Under the pieces are notes generated by a model. That model ran no database searches. It saw only the letters and a program-made list of their open reading frames with translations, and was not told the origin of the DNA. The position numbers were made by a program, and so were the translations under genes. From Arsenophonus sp. aPb (GTDB taxonomy: Bacteria; Pseudomonadota; Gammaproteobacteria; Enterobacterales; Enterobacteriaceae): a DNA stretch of 64,000 nt. The DNA lies in the NCBI RefSeq assembly GCF_029873475.1, contig NZ_CP123499.1:434001-498000 (forward strand), read 5' to 3'. Below, in pieces: positions 36,115 to 45,363 of the stretch. Numbering within the stretch: the stretch's first letter is position 1; every line of letters starts with the position of its first letter.

Positions 36115-37353
36115 ATGAAGACGTTGGAAATATCACTGTATTGGTTAATTTTTATTTTTGTTGAACTGGGATTAGCCTTATTAAGTCTGGAAACGCATAA
36201 TATTGGCAGTCTTTATCCATTAATTTGGTTTCCTGCGGGTATTTTAGTCGGCGTTTTATGTATCTCGCCGCCTCGTTATTGGCTCTTATGGTTGGTAACA
36301 GAATTTCTGGTAGACCTTTGTGCTAGTCAATTATCAGGTCGGTCGGTAACGATTTCTTTAATATTTGCCACGACCGATAGCTTTTATTTGGCAGCAGCAG
36401 CATTTATTTGGCAGTATTTCTATGGTGTTGCTTATATGCCCCGTAATGCCTGGCAAATACTTAATTTTACTCTGATAAATGTTGTTGTTGGCGGCATAGG
36501 ATGTTTTATTACCAACTTAATATTTTATTTATCTGATCTGTCCTTTGATTTATATGATCCTTTGGAAAGAATAGTCGTCTATATATTGAATTATTTACCG
36601 TTAAGTTTTCTGGTTATTTATAGTTTTTGTCGTACTCCTCAATTACCTTGTCGGACAACACATTGGCTAATAATATTACTTTGGATGGCCATAATAACCA
36701 GTTTGATATTTTATCCGGTACTTTCTATTATATCTCCACCCTATATTGCCTGGTTGTTGTTAGCCAGTGTCAGTATTACTATTCTGCTTTCGCTGAGTTG
36801 TAATTTATTGCTACTTAGTGCTTTTTTATCACTGTGTGCAGTCGGTTTTGTCTTATTACCGTTACTTAATATGCCAAGTTTTAATGAAGGCGATGAAATA
36901 AGACGTCAATCGATAATAGATTTAATGCAGTGGTGTAGCGTACTGTTAGCCTTTCCTGCCCTATTTTTAGCAGGTTTTTTGCGCAGTTTATATCATGTGT
37001 TATTTCGTTATAAAGCCCGATTCCTATTAGCTTATAGCATCTTAGAACTTGATGTAATGCATCGATTTTTATTAAGCCGAGAAGATGAGCATATTACCTG
37101 GTATAACCTCAAAACATGGCGTAAATATTATCCTATGCCAGTCTCATGGGCGTTATTCGTTGCCTGGATCCATTTGGATGACAGAAAAGCCGTTGAACAG
37201 CTTAAGTTGTCAGCGTGTAGCAAACCTAAAGTGTTAAAAATTCGGTTGTCGGATGGTAAAGGTGGATTTAATGAAGCCCACCTTGCTTTGATTTTGCGTC
37301 AAGGAGATAGAGGCAAAGAAATGGAAGGTTTGTTATATGAAATTTCACCTTAA
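36115..37353 (+). CDS. MASE1-type membrane sensor with C-terminal PAS, no output domain
   Basis: 412 residues. Eight or so hydrophobic segments in the first 300 residues, with the opening FPAGILVGVL block typical of MASE1, are followed by a soluble region (about 310-412) that looks PAS/PAC-like (LKIRLSDGKGGFNEAHLALIL ... EMEGLLYEIS). There is no kinase, GGDEF, EAL or phosphatase domain. It lies 18 bp before a LuxR-type regulator and a BvgS-like kinase, so it probably feeds a signal to them. What it senses is unknown. Confidence 0.65.
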   Translation: MKTLEISLYWLIFIFVELGLALLSLETHNIGSLYPLIWFPAGILVGVLCISPPRYWLLWLVTEFLVDLCASQLSGRSVTISLIFATTDSFYLAAAAFIWQYFYGVAYMPRNAWQILNFTLINVVVGGIGCFITNLIFYLSDLSFDLYDPLERIVVYILNYLPLSFLVIYSFCRTPQLPCRTTHWLIILLWMAIITSLIFYPVLSIISPPYIAWLLLASVSITILLSLSCNLLLLSAFLSLCAVGFVLLPLLNMPSFNEGDEIRRQSIIDLMQWCSVLLAFPALFLAGFLRSLYHVLFRYKARFLLAYSILELDVMHRFLLSREDEHITWYNLKTWRKYYPMPVSWALFVAWIHLDDRKAVEQLKLSACSKPKVLKIRLSDGKGGFNEAHLALILRQGDRGKEMEGLLYEISP

Positions 37354-37371
37354 AAATGATCTGAGGGACCT

Positions 37372-37998
37372 ATGAGTAAAAAAGTTATTATTGCTGATGA
37401 TCACCCGGTATTTTTACTAGGATTACGTATGATCCTTGCAAGTATGCCAGAAAATTATCAGATCGTTGGTGAGGCACATCATGTCAGTGGGTTGCTATCT
37501 TTGCTGCAAACTAAACCGGTAGATATGTTGATAACGGATTTTATTATGCCGGGTGACAAGAATATGGATGGTCTACGTATGATAAGTCATATTCGCCAAA
37601 ATTGGCCAACTTTACCTATCGTGGTGATCACGATGGTTAATGAGCCAAATATTATCAGTATGCTTTCGCGTTATCATGTCAAAGCGATCCTGAATAAAAG
37701 CAGTTTAGCGAGTGAACTTGAGAAAGGACTTTATAATACAGCAGGTCAGGAACAGCCTTATATTAGTTCTGACTTTCTGAGCTCCCCTATTGATCAACTT
37801 GCTCGGATATTAACGCCTAAAGAGTTAGAAGTGATACGTTTATTGGCAAAAGGATTAACCGTTAATGATATTGCGACCAAAGTTTTTCGCACTAAGCAAA
37901 CTATTAGTTCGCAAAAACAGAGTGTAATGAAGAAACTTAATATTCCAAACGATGCCGCATTATATAATTATTTGCAACAGGTGGGGCTCAGTGGGTGA
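37372..37998 (+). CDS. LuxR/NarL-type response regulator (BvgA/EvgA-like)
   Basis: 208 residues. Receiver domain with the phosphoacceptor Asp56 in LITDFIMPGD and acidic pair IADDHPVF at the start; a C-terminal LuxR helix-turn-helix (LTPKELEVIRLLAKGLTVNDIATKVF). It is encoded immediately before, and overlapping by 4 bp with, the hybrid kinase, which is its likely partner. Whether it controls the adjacent T6SS is inference from position. Confidence 0.88.
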   Translation: MSKKVIIADDHPVFLLGLRMILASMPENYQIVGEAHHVSGLLSLLQTKPVDMLITDFIMPGDKNMDGLRMISHIRQNWPTLPIVVITMVNEPNIISMLSRYHVKAILNKSSLASELEKGLYNTAGQEQPYISSDFLSSPIDQLARILTPKELEVIRLLAKGLTVNDIATKVFRTKQTISSQKQSVMKKLNIPNDAALYNYLQQVGLSG

Positions 37999-40900
37999 GC
38001 AGAAGAAAAAAGATAGCCCTTTTATTTGGGGGATGGTATTGGTTTTTTGCTTTACCGGTATTTGGTCATTCACTGAGTAATGATTCATTTGGCGAGACAA
38101 TTCCCGCTGAGGGTAAAGAGGTTGGTTTTTATTCTAACATAGCGCAACGATTATTTTTGCCTAAAGTTACTTTTGTCGATAATTTTAAGGATAAACCAGC
38201 CGCGCTTATTGTGGGTTTTGTCCGTTCTACTAGTGAACCTTTAGTCATTTATCGTTGGGATGGTAGAATCGAGGGCGTTTATGCAGATTATCTTAGCGTA
38301 TTATCAAGATTATTAAAAATACCGATTCAACTTCGGGTCTTTGACAATTACCAGCAGGCAAAAAAAGCATTAGATGAAGGATATATTCAGTTATTAGCTC
38401 AAACCTCGGCTTCATTATCAGCAACAGTCCGTAAAGGAAATGAAAGTAAACCAATATTAATCCAACCACTGGTGATGCTGATAAAAAAAGAAAAAATCTA
38501 TTATAAAGCGGATGAATTACGTGTATTGGTTGCCCATGAAGAACCGCGGGAAGTATTGGATAAAATTCGCCAATCCTATCGTGAAGTTACAATTGTCAAA
38601 TCAACCCAAGAAGCATTACAGGAAATATTGGCTGATAAGGCAGATGCTTTGATTAGTGGACAAGCACAAATGGCTTATCAGTTTACCTTTCGTTCACTGC
38701 CTTCCTCTCTAGTTTGGCATCATGTCGATTATGCCAGTACATTGGAAAACAATTTTATTGTCCGTGCAAATGATCCATGGATGGAGGATGTTAATCGAGC
38801 ATTAAACGAACTATCTAGAACCATTAAAAATGTTGTTTATGAACGCTGGATTGCTGGCATTGTTCCAGTATTAAATAGTGAAAATATTAATTTTTCACGC
38901 GAGGAAAAGAACTGGTTGTTACGCCATCCTGTTATTAATGTGGTGGTAAAACACAATTCACCGCCCTATTCCTATAAGAATGCCAATGGTCAAATTATCG
39001 GCATGAGTATCGATATTTTACGTCTGGTCGGTGAAAAAACCGGTGTACATTTTAATTTAATCACTGTCGATAACTCAGCCGACATTGTCGATAATCTACA
39101 GCAGGGTAATGCGGAGATGGCGCTGTCATTAGTGAGCAATGAACAACGCAAAAAGTGGTTACTATTTTCTCATCCCTATAGTTCTTTTGAATGGGTGATG
39201 ATCACACGCAATTACCGCAATGCACCTAAAAGCCTGCAACAATTACGTCATCGAAAAATTGTAGTGGTACGTGGTCACATATTATTGACAGAATTTGACC
39301 ACGAGCCTGATATTGAGTTGATTGAAGTTGAAAATATGGATAAGGCCATTGAAATGGTTTTGGCGGGCGCGGCTGATGCGGCGTTAGATAATTTTGTTAG
39401 TGCAAACTATCTTCAATCGAGTCGTTATGGTGATTCTATATTAATCAACTCCCTCAATAGAGACTTATTACATGCCAGGTATGCAGTGGTTGCTGATTAT
39501 GCACCCTTAGTTAATATTTTGAATAAAGCGATTGATGCATTATCGCCAAAAGATCTGCGTTATTTACATCAGAAATGGTTATCTCCGGTCACTTTTTTCA
39601 CTTCTTATAGCGTATTACGTCTCTCCTCTTGGATAATTCTTTGGGGTAGTTTATTATCCATGATCTCAATTACTTCAATATTTTGGGGTAGTTGGTTAAC
39701 ACGTCAGATCAGAAGGCGTAAAGCGGCAAAAACCGCGTTACAGAACTCATTAGCTTATTGGGAAACGTTGTTCAATACGATCCCTGCTCCGATGTTTGTC
39801 TGTGATCCTATCATGAATATTACGGCTGCCAATCCATGGTTTTTACATGAAATGGGGGATTTGCCACGTGAGAGGATCATTGGTCATTCGCTATTTTCAC
39901 AAGGTTTTTTTCGACCCGATGACGAAGTAGAAATATTCACTCAATTTCTTAGTTGCTTATCCGGTGCACCCGCCTATTTTTCTGATTGTTCGATTTCTAT
40001 TCAAGGTCAAACGCGAGAAGTCTATTTATGGTTAGAGCATTACCGTGATGCAGAAGGAATTGTGCAGGGTATAATTGGTGGCTGGTTTGATATTACCGAG
40101 CGAAAATTATTGGCGCGAGAATTACGCACAGAACGTGATAAGGCGAAACGAGCAAGTAATGAAAAATCGGCTTTTTTAGCGCATATTAGCCATGAGATCC
40201 GCACGGCATTATATATCATTATTGGTATATTGGAATTAGAAGTCAGACAATTACCGGAAAATGTGCCTTTGCATACCGCCAGTCGGGCTGCTAACTCTTT
40301 ACTGGGTGTGATCGGTGATGTTTTGGATTTCACCCGTATTGAATCTGGCACCGTGACATTGAATTTACAGCCGGTTGCTTTGTATGCCTTGTTGGAACAG
40401 TGTGCAGAACCTTTTTGTGCCATTGCACAGGATAAAGGATTAGGTTTTACGCTTGAATTAACTATCCCCAAGCAAAATTATTATCTACTTGATGCGACCC
40501 GGATTACTCAAGTGATCAATAATTTGCTCAGTAATGCAGTTAAATTCACTGATGAAGGTTTTATCACGTTAAGGGCATGGATACAACGCACAACGGATAG
40601 TGCAACGGAAATGCTCTCCTTATATGTGCAAGATACCGGTTGTGGTATTCCAGAACATATGTATAGTGAAATTTTACAGCCTTATGTCCAAGTGGAAGCG
40701 GATTCAAGGGGGACAGGGTTAGGATTACCAATATCAATCCAATTAATGGCGCTAATGGATGGCACGCTCACGTTAGAAGCGGCTCCGGGTGGTGGCACAT
40801 TGGCACATATGAATTTACCGTTAAAACAGAGTGAGCTGCAAGAAGAGGAAGCTTCTCCTACCAGTATTATCCAGCAGGAATCACTCAATATCTTATTAGT

Positions 40901-41645
40901 GGATGATCTACCAGCCAATCTGCAAGTGCTATCTCTACAATTGGCTTCTTCCCAACATCGGGTAACCCTTGCTGAAGGTGCTGAGCAAGCATTAACGCTG
41001 GTGGAAGAAAATTATTTTGATATGGTATTAACGGATTGTCAGATGCCAGTGATGAATGGTTATGAATTAACCAAAGTATTAAGAGCATCATCAGCGCAAC
41101 GTAACTTGCCGGCCCAAGTTATTTTGGGGTGTACTGCAAATGCATTTAGTTCAGAGCTATCACTGTGCCTGGCTGCGGGTATGGATGGTGTACTGGTTAA
41201 ACCTTTAACACAAGATCATTTATTATCGGAAATTGCTCGATATTATCAGCGAGTTAATTTACAAAATGAACTCAGTTTTGATGGTATCAGTGCCTTGGCT
41301 AGCGGTGATAAACAGAAAGAATATCAATTACTCCAAGCAATTTTGGAAGGAATAGAACAAGATCTGGCCACACTACATAATTTAAGATCAACGACGATTG
41401 ATGAGGAAGCGCTGTCACTACATGTGCATCGGATGAAAGGGGTATTCGCTTTATTATGCTATCAGCCGGCTTTACGCGTTTGTTGGCGGATTGAAAAGGG
41501 AGGATTTTGTGGTGATAGCCAAACCTTAGAAACACTATTTTACTATACAGACACTTTTCGGGCGGCGGTTAATGGGCGTTTAAATGAGCATAATGATCTA
41601 GCCAAAACGAATACAACAGCGTTATCTGATAATAGTATGATATAG
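37995..41645 (+). CDS. BvgS-like hybrid histidine kinase
   Basis: 1216 residues, GTG start overlapping the preceding stop (GTGA). A signal peptide (FALPVFGHS) leads to two tandem periplasmic venus-flytrap domains (about 50-290 and 310-530), a transmembrane helix near 541-565, a PAS domain (about 590-700), the kinase core with phospho-His733 in ISHEIRTAL, a receiver with Asp1014 in LTDCQMPVMNG, and an HPt domain with His1145 in HRMKG. This is the full His-Asp-His relay of the BvgS/EvgS class, relaying to the preceding response regulator. Confidence 0.92.
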   Translation: MSRRKKIALLFGGWYWFFALPVFGHSLSNDSFGETIPAEGKEVGFYSNIAQRLFLPKVTFVDNFKDKPAALIVGFVRSTSEPLVIYRWDGRIEGVYADYLSVLSRLLKIPIQLRVFDNYQQAKKALDEGYIQLLAQTSASLSATVRKGNESKPILIQPLVMLIKKEKIYYKADELRVLVAHEEPREVLDKIRQSYREVTIVKSTQEALQEILADKADALISGQAQMAYQFTFRSLPSSLVWHHVDYASTLENNFIVRANDPWMEDVNRALNELSRTIKNVVYERWIAGIVPVLNSENINFSREEKNWLLRHPVINVVVKHNSPPYSYKNANGQIIGMSIDILRLVGEKTGVHFNLITVDNSADIVDNLQQGNAEMALSLVSNEQRKKWLLFSHPYSSFEWVMITRNYRNAPKSLQQLRHRKIVVVRGHILLTEFDHEPDIELIEVENMDKAIEMVLAGAADAALDNFVSANYLQSSRYGDSILINSLNRDLLHARYAVVADYAPLVNILNKAIDALSPKDLRYLHQKWLSPVTFFTSYSVLRLSSWIILWGSLLSMISITSIFWGSWLTRQIRRRKAAKTALQNSLAYWETLFNTIPAPMFVCDPIMNITAANPWFLHEMGDLPRERIIGHSLFSQGFFRPDDEVEIFTQFLSCLSGAPAYFSDCSISIQGQTREVYLWLEHYRDAEGIVQGIIGGWFDITERKLLARELRTERDKAKRASNEKSAFLAHISHEIRTALYIIIGILELEVRQLPENVPLHTASRAANSLLGVIGDVLDFTRIESGTVTLNLQPVALYALLEQCAEPFCAIAQDKGLGFTLELTIPKQNYYLLDATRITQVINNLLSNAVKFTDEGFITLRAWIQRTTDSATEMLSLYVQDTGCGIPEHMYSEILQPYVQVEADSRGTGLGLPISIQLMALMDGTLTLEAAPGGGTLAHMNLPLKQSELQEEEASPTSIIQQESLNILLVDDLPANLQVLSLQLASSQHRVTLAEGAEQALTLVEENYFDMVLTDCQMPVMNGYELTKVLRASSAQRNLPAQVILGCTANAFSSELSLCLAAGMDGVLVKPLTQDHLLSEIARYYQRVNLQNELSFDGISALASGDKQKEYQLLQAILEGIEQDLATLHNLRSTTIDEEALSLHVHRMKGVFALLCYQPALRVCWRIEKGGFCGDSQTLETLFYYTDTFRAAVNGRLNEHNDLAKTNTTALSDNSMI

Positions 41646-42003
41646 CGGAATAATAGCAGTAATTTGTTGATCACAGAGATAGTATTAATCTATTTCATAA
41701 TATTATAGTGTCTGTAACTATTAAATTGATAAGAAAGGGGGGGGAATATTAAATTTCCCCCTGGTTATTATGTTCGTTAATCTCGATTAATTCGCATTTT
41801 TGTGTAGGCTGCAGCAGAGAGATTGGCGAGTAATCTAATCTGCTACAGGGTTTTATTTGCATGGCTTATTATTTTCGACGCGATATTTCATCTAGCATCG
41901 AGTTGGGATATCAGCCAATTTTAAAAATCGCCAATAAGTTTTTGAATTAACCTGCCAGGTTTATATCCTTACTTATTTAAACGTTCACTAGCAATAGCAA
42001 AAA
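41646..42003. other. Gap at the T6SS / T3SS boundary
   Basis: 358 bp, no gene. It begins with a GC stem terminator candidate and then has nothing I recognise. No tRNA, integrase or direct repeat marks a junction between the islands here. Confidence 0.6.
41740..41761 (+). terminator. Terminator-like stem after the hybrid kinase
   Basis: GGGGGAA (41740-41746) pairs with TTCCCCC (41755-41761) around an 8-nt loop. It lies about 95 bp after the kinase stop. The following T-run is poor. Confidence 0.5.
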
Positions 42004-42969
42004 TTAAGAGATAATTCCCCATATTTTCAATTTTTGGCACCATAATCGATGTTCAGGTGAAAGCAATTTTAAAGGATCAAATGGATAAGGCTTTGGTGTT
42101 GCTTGCAGAAATAGTTGACGCACCATTACGTGTAACCAAGCGGCTGCGGCAACATCTTCGAAGCCTTTTATTTTTTGCAAACGTAAAACTAAATTATGTA
42201 ATTTCCCAAGTTTTACTTCATAGCTCAATATCTCTTTTTGCTGCTGCTCATACCACTTGGGAAAAATGAATTTAGTTAATCGAGTAAATATATTTTTAGG
42301 TGGGCGGCTTGCTTCTATAATAGCATCTTTAATAATAGCAGTTGCATTTTTATTAGTTAATAATGGTAATGTTCTCTCTAATGGTGTCGGTAATAGTTCC
42401 AGATTATGAATAATTATTCCTTGTAATTTTCTATTATAGCTATGTAATTTTTTTAAATAGCTTTTTAGTTCATTAATATTTTGCTTTTCTATTATCGCTT
42501 CTAATTTAATGTCTTCTACTTTTTTTATCTCTATTACCTTTTGTAAATGTATCTGATGATAAATATTAGCCAGCTCTTCTGATAATGCAGCTAAGTTGGT
42601 CAAGCGTTGAAAATTAGCATACTGAAGCGTGATTTCAGCTTCCAGTTTTGCAGTTTCTTCGACTGGGTTATTATTTGAAACGTTTATTTGATTAGTTAGT
42701 GTGTCATTGATAATAAATGTTTCAGTTTGTTCAGATAATTTTAATTTATTTTTCTTAAAAACAGATTGTTCTAATTTTGAAAATCCCTTAAATGCATTAT
42801 TTGTATCAATCGTGATTACGTTAATGTTATTAGTATATTTATTGCATTTTTTATAAACATTAATTTTCCCTTTGTATTTTAATGACTTTTCTTTAGTTGC
42901 TTTAACTGCATTAAGTCTGGAGTCATTGATTGCTAAGGGATTATTTGGTGTTGAAAGAATAAATGACAT
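42004..42969 (-). CDS. Unrecognised 321-aa protein, candidate T3SS effector
   Basis: I do not recognise it. The start has an AGGGAAA site. The N-terminus (MSFILSTPNNPLAINDS) is rich in Ser/Asn/Ile without a Sec signal, as in many type III substrates. Residues about 105-190 are helical and coiled-coil-prone (Glu/Lys/Leu-rich), and the C-terminal 100 residues contain a basic, aromatic stretch (RPPKNIFTRLTKFIFPKWYEQQQ). It lies between the T6SS regulators and ssaR, divergent from the T3SS operon. The location supports a secreted protein or accessory factor of the T3SS; function cannot be derived. Confidence 0.6.
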   Translation of the reverse strand: MSFILSTPNNPLAINDSRLNAVKATKEKSLKYKGKINVYKKCNKYTNNINVITIDTNNAFKGFSKLEQSVFKKNKLKLSEQTETFIINDTLTNQINVSNNNPVEETAKLEAEITLQYANFQRLTNLAALSEELANIYHQIHLQKVIEIKKVEDIKLEAIIEKQNINELKSYLKKLHSYNRKLQGIIIHNLELLPTPLERTLPLLTNKNATAIIKDAIIEASRPPKNIFTRLTKFIFPKWYEQQQKEILSYEVKLGKLHNLVLRLQKIKGFEDVAAAAWLHVMVRQLFLQATPKPYPFDPLKLLSPEHRLWCQKLKIWGIIS

Positions 42970-43658
42970 TATAATTTCCCTAGGTATAATTTATTATTTC
43001 TTAATAAACAACTTTGCTCCATGATATAGCAAAGTGAAGTTAGCAGCTGAATTTATACAGTTATATCCAGTAAACTACTGAGATTTTATAAAATTTTATT
43101 ATCAAAGATAAAAACAGAGAAAAATTTTGCCGAAATGGATTCATTAAATGTTTGCATCAAATATTGTTATTCTTTACTTCATTTTTATAATTATGAAGCC
43201 GTTTTTAGGAAAATAACTCTATTGTTATATAACCAATCTACATTATAGAATAGCGTTCTAATCAAGCAAATTAAAAGCTTGTGTTTAAATAATACCGGAG
43301 CAATAAAAATTGACTACAAGCTCATAAGAAAATTATTTTAAAATAAATTGCCAATTTTTTTATAGGAAATTAATTTTATATTTATGTTAAAAATATATTT
43401 AAAATATGTTTTTTTATTATTTAATAAAATATATTTGGACTTTGTTGGTCATAACCAGTATGTTGTTTAACAAGTTAATGAAAAATATATATCATTTTAA
43501 ATAAATTATAGTAAATAATTATCATTTATTGAGACAAATAGTTTTCAAAATTTTTATAAAACAGTTATTTTTTCTTTAACTGTTCTCAGGTATTTACCGG
43601 ATATTTTCGCTTCATCGTACCATGGATACTCTATTTCTATAGAGTGAGTGGAGGTATT
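42970..43658. other. Divergent region upstream of ssaR
   Basis: 689 bp, strongly AT-rich, with no gene. The end next to ssaR contains the shared promoter-operator (43587-43630) and, just before it, an 8-bp inverted repeat AACAGTTA/TAACTGTT (43560-43567 and 43577-43584). Nothing else stands out. Confidence 0.7.
43587..43630 (+). promoter_or_regulatory. Shared T3SS promoter-operator, copy 1 (ssaRSTU)
   Basis: CAGGTATTTACCGGATAT (43587-43604) is followed 38 bp from its first base by GATACT (43625-43630), a -10-like hexamer. The GGTA/TACC arms form a dyad centred near -43 of the expected start (about 43637). The same layout is found before ssaB and ssaG. The start codon of ssaR is 54 nt after the 18-mer. 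Confidence 0.7.
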
Positions 43659-44309
43659 ATGTCGTTATTTAATAATCCGATGCAATTAATTGTAGTGCTT
43701 TTTTGTTTATCCATAATGCCTTTGTTTGCAGTAATGGGAACTTCGTTTTTAAAAATTTCGATTGTTTTATCAATGTTACGCAATGCTTTAGGCATACAGC
43801 AAATTCCGCCTAATATGGCTATTTATGGTTTGGCATTAATATTAACTTTATTTACTATGGCACCTGTTGGTTTTGCAATTCGTGATAATATTAAAGCCCA
43901 GCCGATTGATTGGAATTCGGTTAATTCAATGGAACAAATAGATTCCTCAGTTATTACGCCATATAGAGATTTTTTGAAAAAAAATACCAGCGAAGAACAA
44001 ATTAAATTTTTTACCCAAATAGGCTATAAAATTTGGCCTAAACAATATCAAACTTCATTATCTCCTAACTCCTTATTAGTCATGGTTCCTGCATTTACCA
44101 TGAGTCAACTTATTGCAGCATTTAAAATTGGTTTTTTAATTTATCTCCCGTTTGTTGCGATCGATCTTATCGTTTCTAATGTTTTATTAGCAATGGGGAT
44201 GATGATGGTCTCCCCAATGACAATCGCGCTTCCCTTTAAATTATTAATTTTTATTTTGATGGGTGGCTGGGACAAACTTATCGGTCAATTGATGGTGTCT
44301 TTTTCATGA
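43659..44309 (+). CDS. ssaR: SsaR (SctR), T3SS export-gate protein
   Basis: 216 residues, near the Salmonella SsaR length. Four hydrophobic segments, FLKISIVLSMLRNALGIQQIPPNM and the late VLLAMGMMMVSP motif identify the FliP/SctR family. It forms the core of the export gate in the inner membrane. An upstream GTG (43644) exists, but ATG 43659 has GGAGG four bases before it. It overlaps ssaS as ATGA. Confidence 0.95.
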   Translation: MSLFNNPMQLIVVLFCLSIMPLFAVMGTSFLKISIVLSMLRNALGIQQIPPNMAIYGLALILTLFTMAPVGFAIRDNIKAQPIDWNSVNSMEQIDSSVITPYRDFLKKNTSEEQIKFFTQIGYKIWPKQYQTSLSPNSLLVMVPAFTMSQLIAAFKIGFLIYLPFVAIDLIVSNVLLAMGMMMVSPMTIALPFKLLIFILMGGWDKLIGQLMVSFS

Positions 44310-44566
44310 ATGAGTCCACCATAATTCATTTTACTTCGGAGTTGTTATGGATTGTGCTGCTGCTTTCATTACCAATTGTGATAGTGGCATCCATTACTGG
44401 GTTATTGGTGAGTATATTGCAAGCCCTCACACAAATCCAAGACCAGACATTGCAATTTCTAATTAAATTAGTCGCTGTATGTATTACCTTGGCGGTAAGT
44501 TATCACTGGATGGGAAGTGCACTACTTAACTACGCTATTTTATCTTTTGATCAAATAGGTAAATAA
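44306..44566 (+). CDS. ssaS: SsaS (SctS), T3SS export-gate protein
   Basis: 86 residues with two transmembrane helices and the loop SILQALTQIQDQTLQFLIK, characteristic of the FliQ/SctS family. Part of the SctRST gate. Start overlaps ssaR and the next gene ssaT follows after 9 bp. Confidence 0.94.
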   Translation: MNESTIIHFTSELLWIVLLLSLPIVIVASITGLLVSILQALTQIQDQTLQFLIKLVAVCITLAVSYHWMGSALLNYAILSFDQIGK

Positions 44567-44575
44567 GAGGATTAG

Positions 44576-45358
44576 ATGAATAGCCTAATGCAAATGGTGC
44601 CTTGGTTGGCATTGAGCATGATGCGGCCCCTTGGAATGTTACTATTATTGCCGCTGTTTAAAGGGGGAGCAATGGGAAGTAGTTTGATTCGTAACAGCTT
44701 AGTATTAGTGTTTGCTCTGCCCATTGCTCCGATAATTAAGACCATGCCAATCGATTTCACTCATCAAACTGTAACAGAGTTAGTATTTCTATACAGTGAA
44801 GAGTTAATTATTGGATTAGTGCTTGGTTTTTGCGCAGCCATTCCCTTTTGGGCTATTGATATGGCAGGATTTATTATCGATACATTGCGCGGCGCCTCTA
44901 TGTCGACCATCTTAAATCCTTTAATGGGATTACAATCTTCAATTTTTGGCATGTTATTTACCCAAATATTGAGTGTCCTATTTTTAGTTTCTGGTGGTTT
45001 CAATGCGTTACTTACTGCGCTTTATCATTCCTACAATGTGTTACCGCCAAATGCACCGTTATCCTTTAATGCTTCAATGTTGTTATTCATACAGCAACAG
45101 TGGCATATGATGTTAGAACTCTGTATGAGTTTTGCTATGCCTGCCATGGTGGTGATGATTTTAGTTGATGTTGCATTAGGATTGATTAATCGTTCGGTAG
45201 AGCAGCTTAATGTGTTTTTCCTCTCTATGCCAATTAAAAGCGTATTAGTTGTGTTTCTTCTTCTGGTTAGTATGTATTTTGCATTTAATCACTATTTTAT
45301 GAAGATCCAACTATTTGAAAAACACGTTTCAACTTTATTCCAACTTTGGCGGGGATGA
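44576..45358 (+). CDS. ssaT: SsaT (SctT), T3SS export-gate protein
   Basis: 260 residues, like Salmonella SsaT. Six or so membrane segments and the FliR/SctT signatures MMRPLGMLLLLPLF, ELIIGLVLGFCAAIPFWAIDMAGFIID and VDVALGLINRSVEQLNVFFLSMPIKS. It completes the SctRST export gate. Confidence 0.94.
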   Translation: MNSLMQMVPWLALSMMRPLGMLLLLPLFKGGAMGSSLIRNSLVLVFALPIAPIIKTMPIDFTHQTVTELVFLYSEELIIGLVLGFCAAIPFWAIDMAGFIIDTLRGASMSTILNPLMGLQSSIFGMLFTQILSVLFLVSGGFNALLTALYHSYNVLPPNAPLSFNASMLLFIQQQWHMMLELCMSFAMPAMVVMILVDVALGLINRSVEQLNVFFLSMPIKSVLVVFLLLVSMYFAFNHYFMKIQLFEKHVSTLFQLWRG

Positions 45359-45363
45359 TATTA

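Noticed and set aside
40040..40471. 143-codon minus-strand frame in the hybrid kinase
   Set aside because: Antisense to the kinase core; conserved kinase motifs on the plus strand explain the open frame.
41646..42003. Search for a tRNA, integrase or direct repeats marking an island junction
   Set aside because: None seen; the T6SS and T3SS regions abut without a recognisable mobility mark.
43291..43310. AATACCGGA upstream of ssaR as a further operator copy
   Set aside because: Only the right half matches; the CAGGT half and the 38-bp spaced box are missing.
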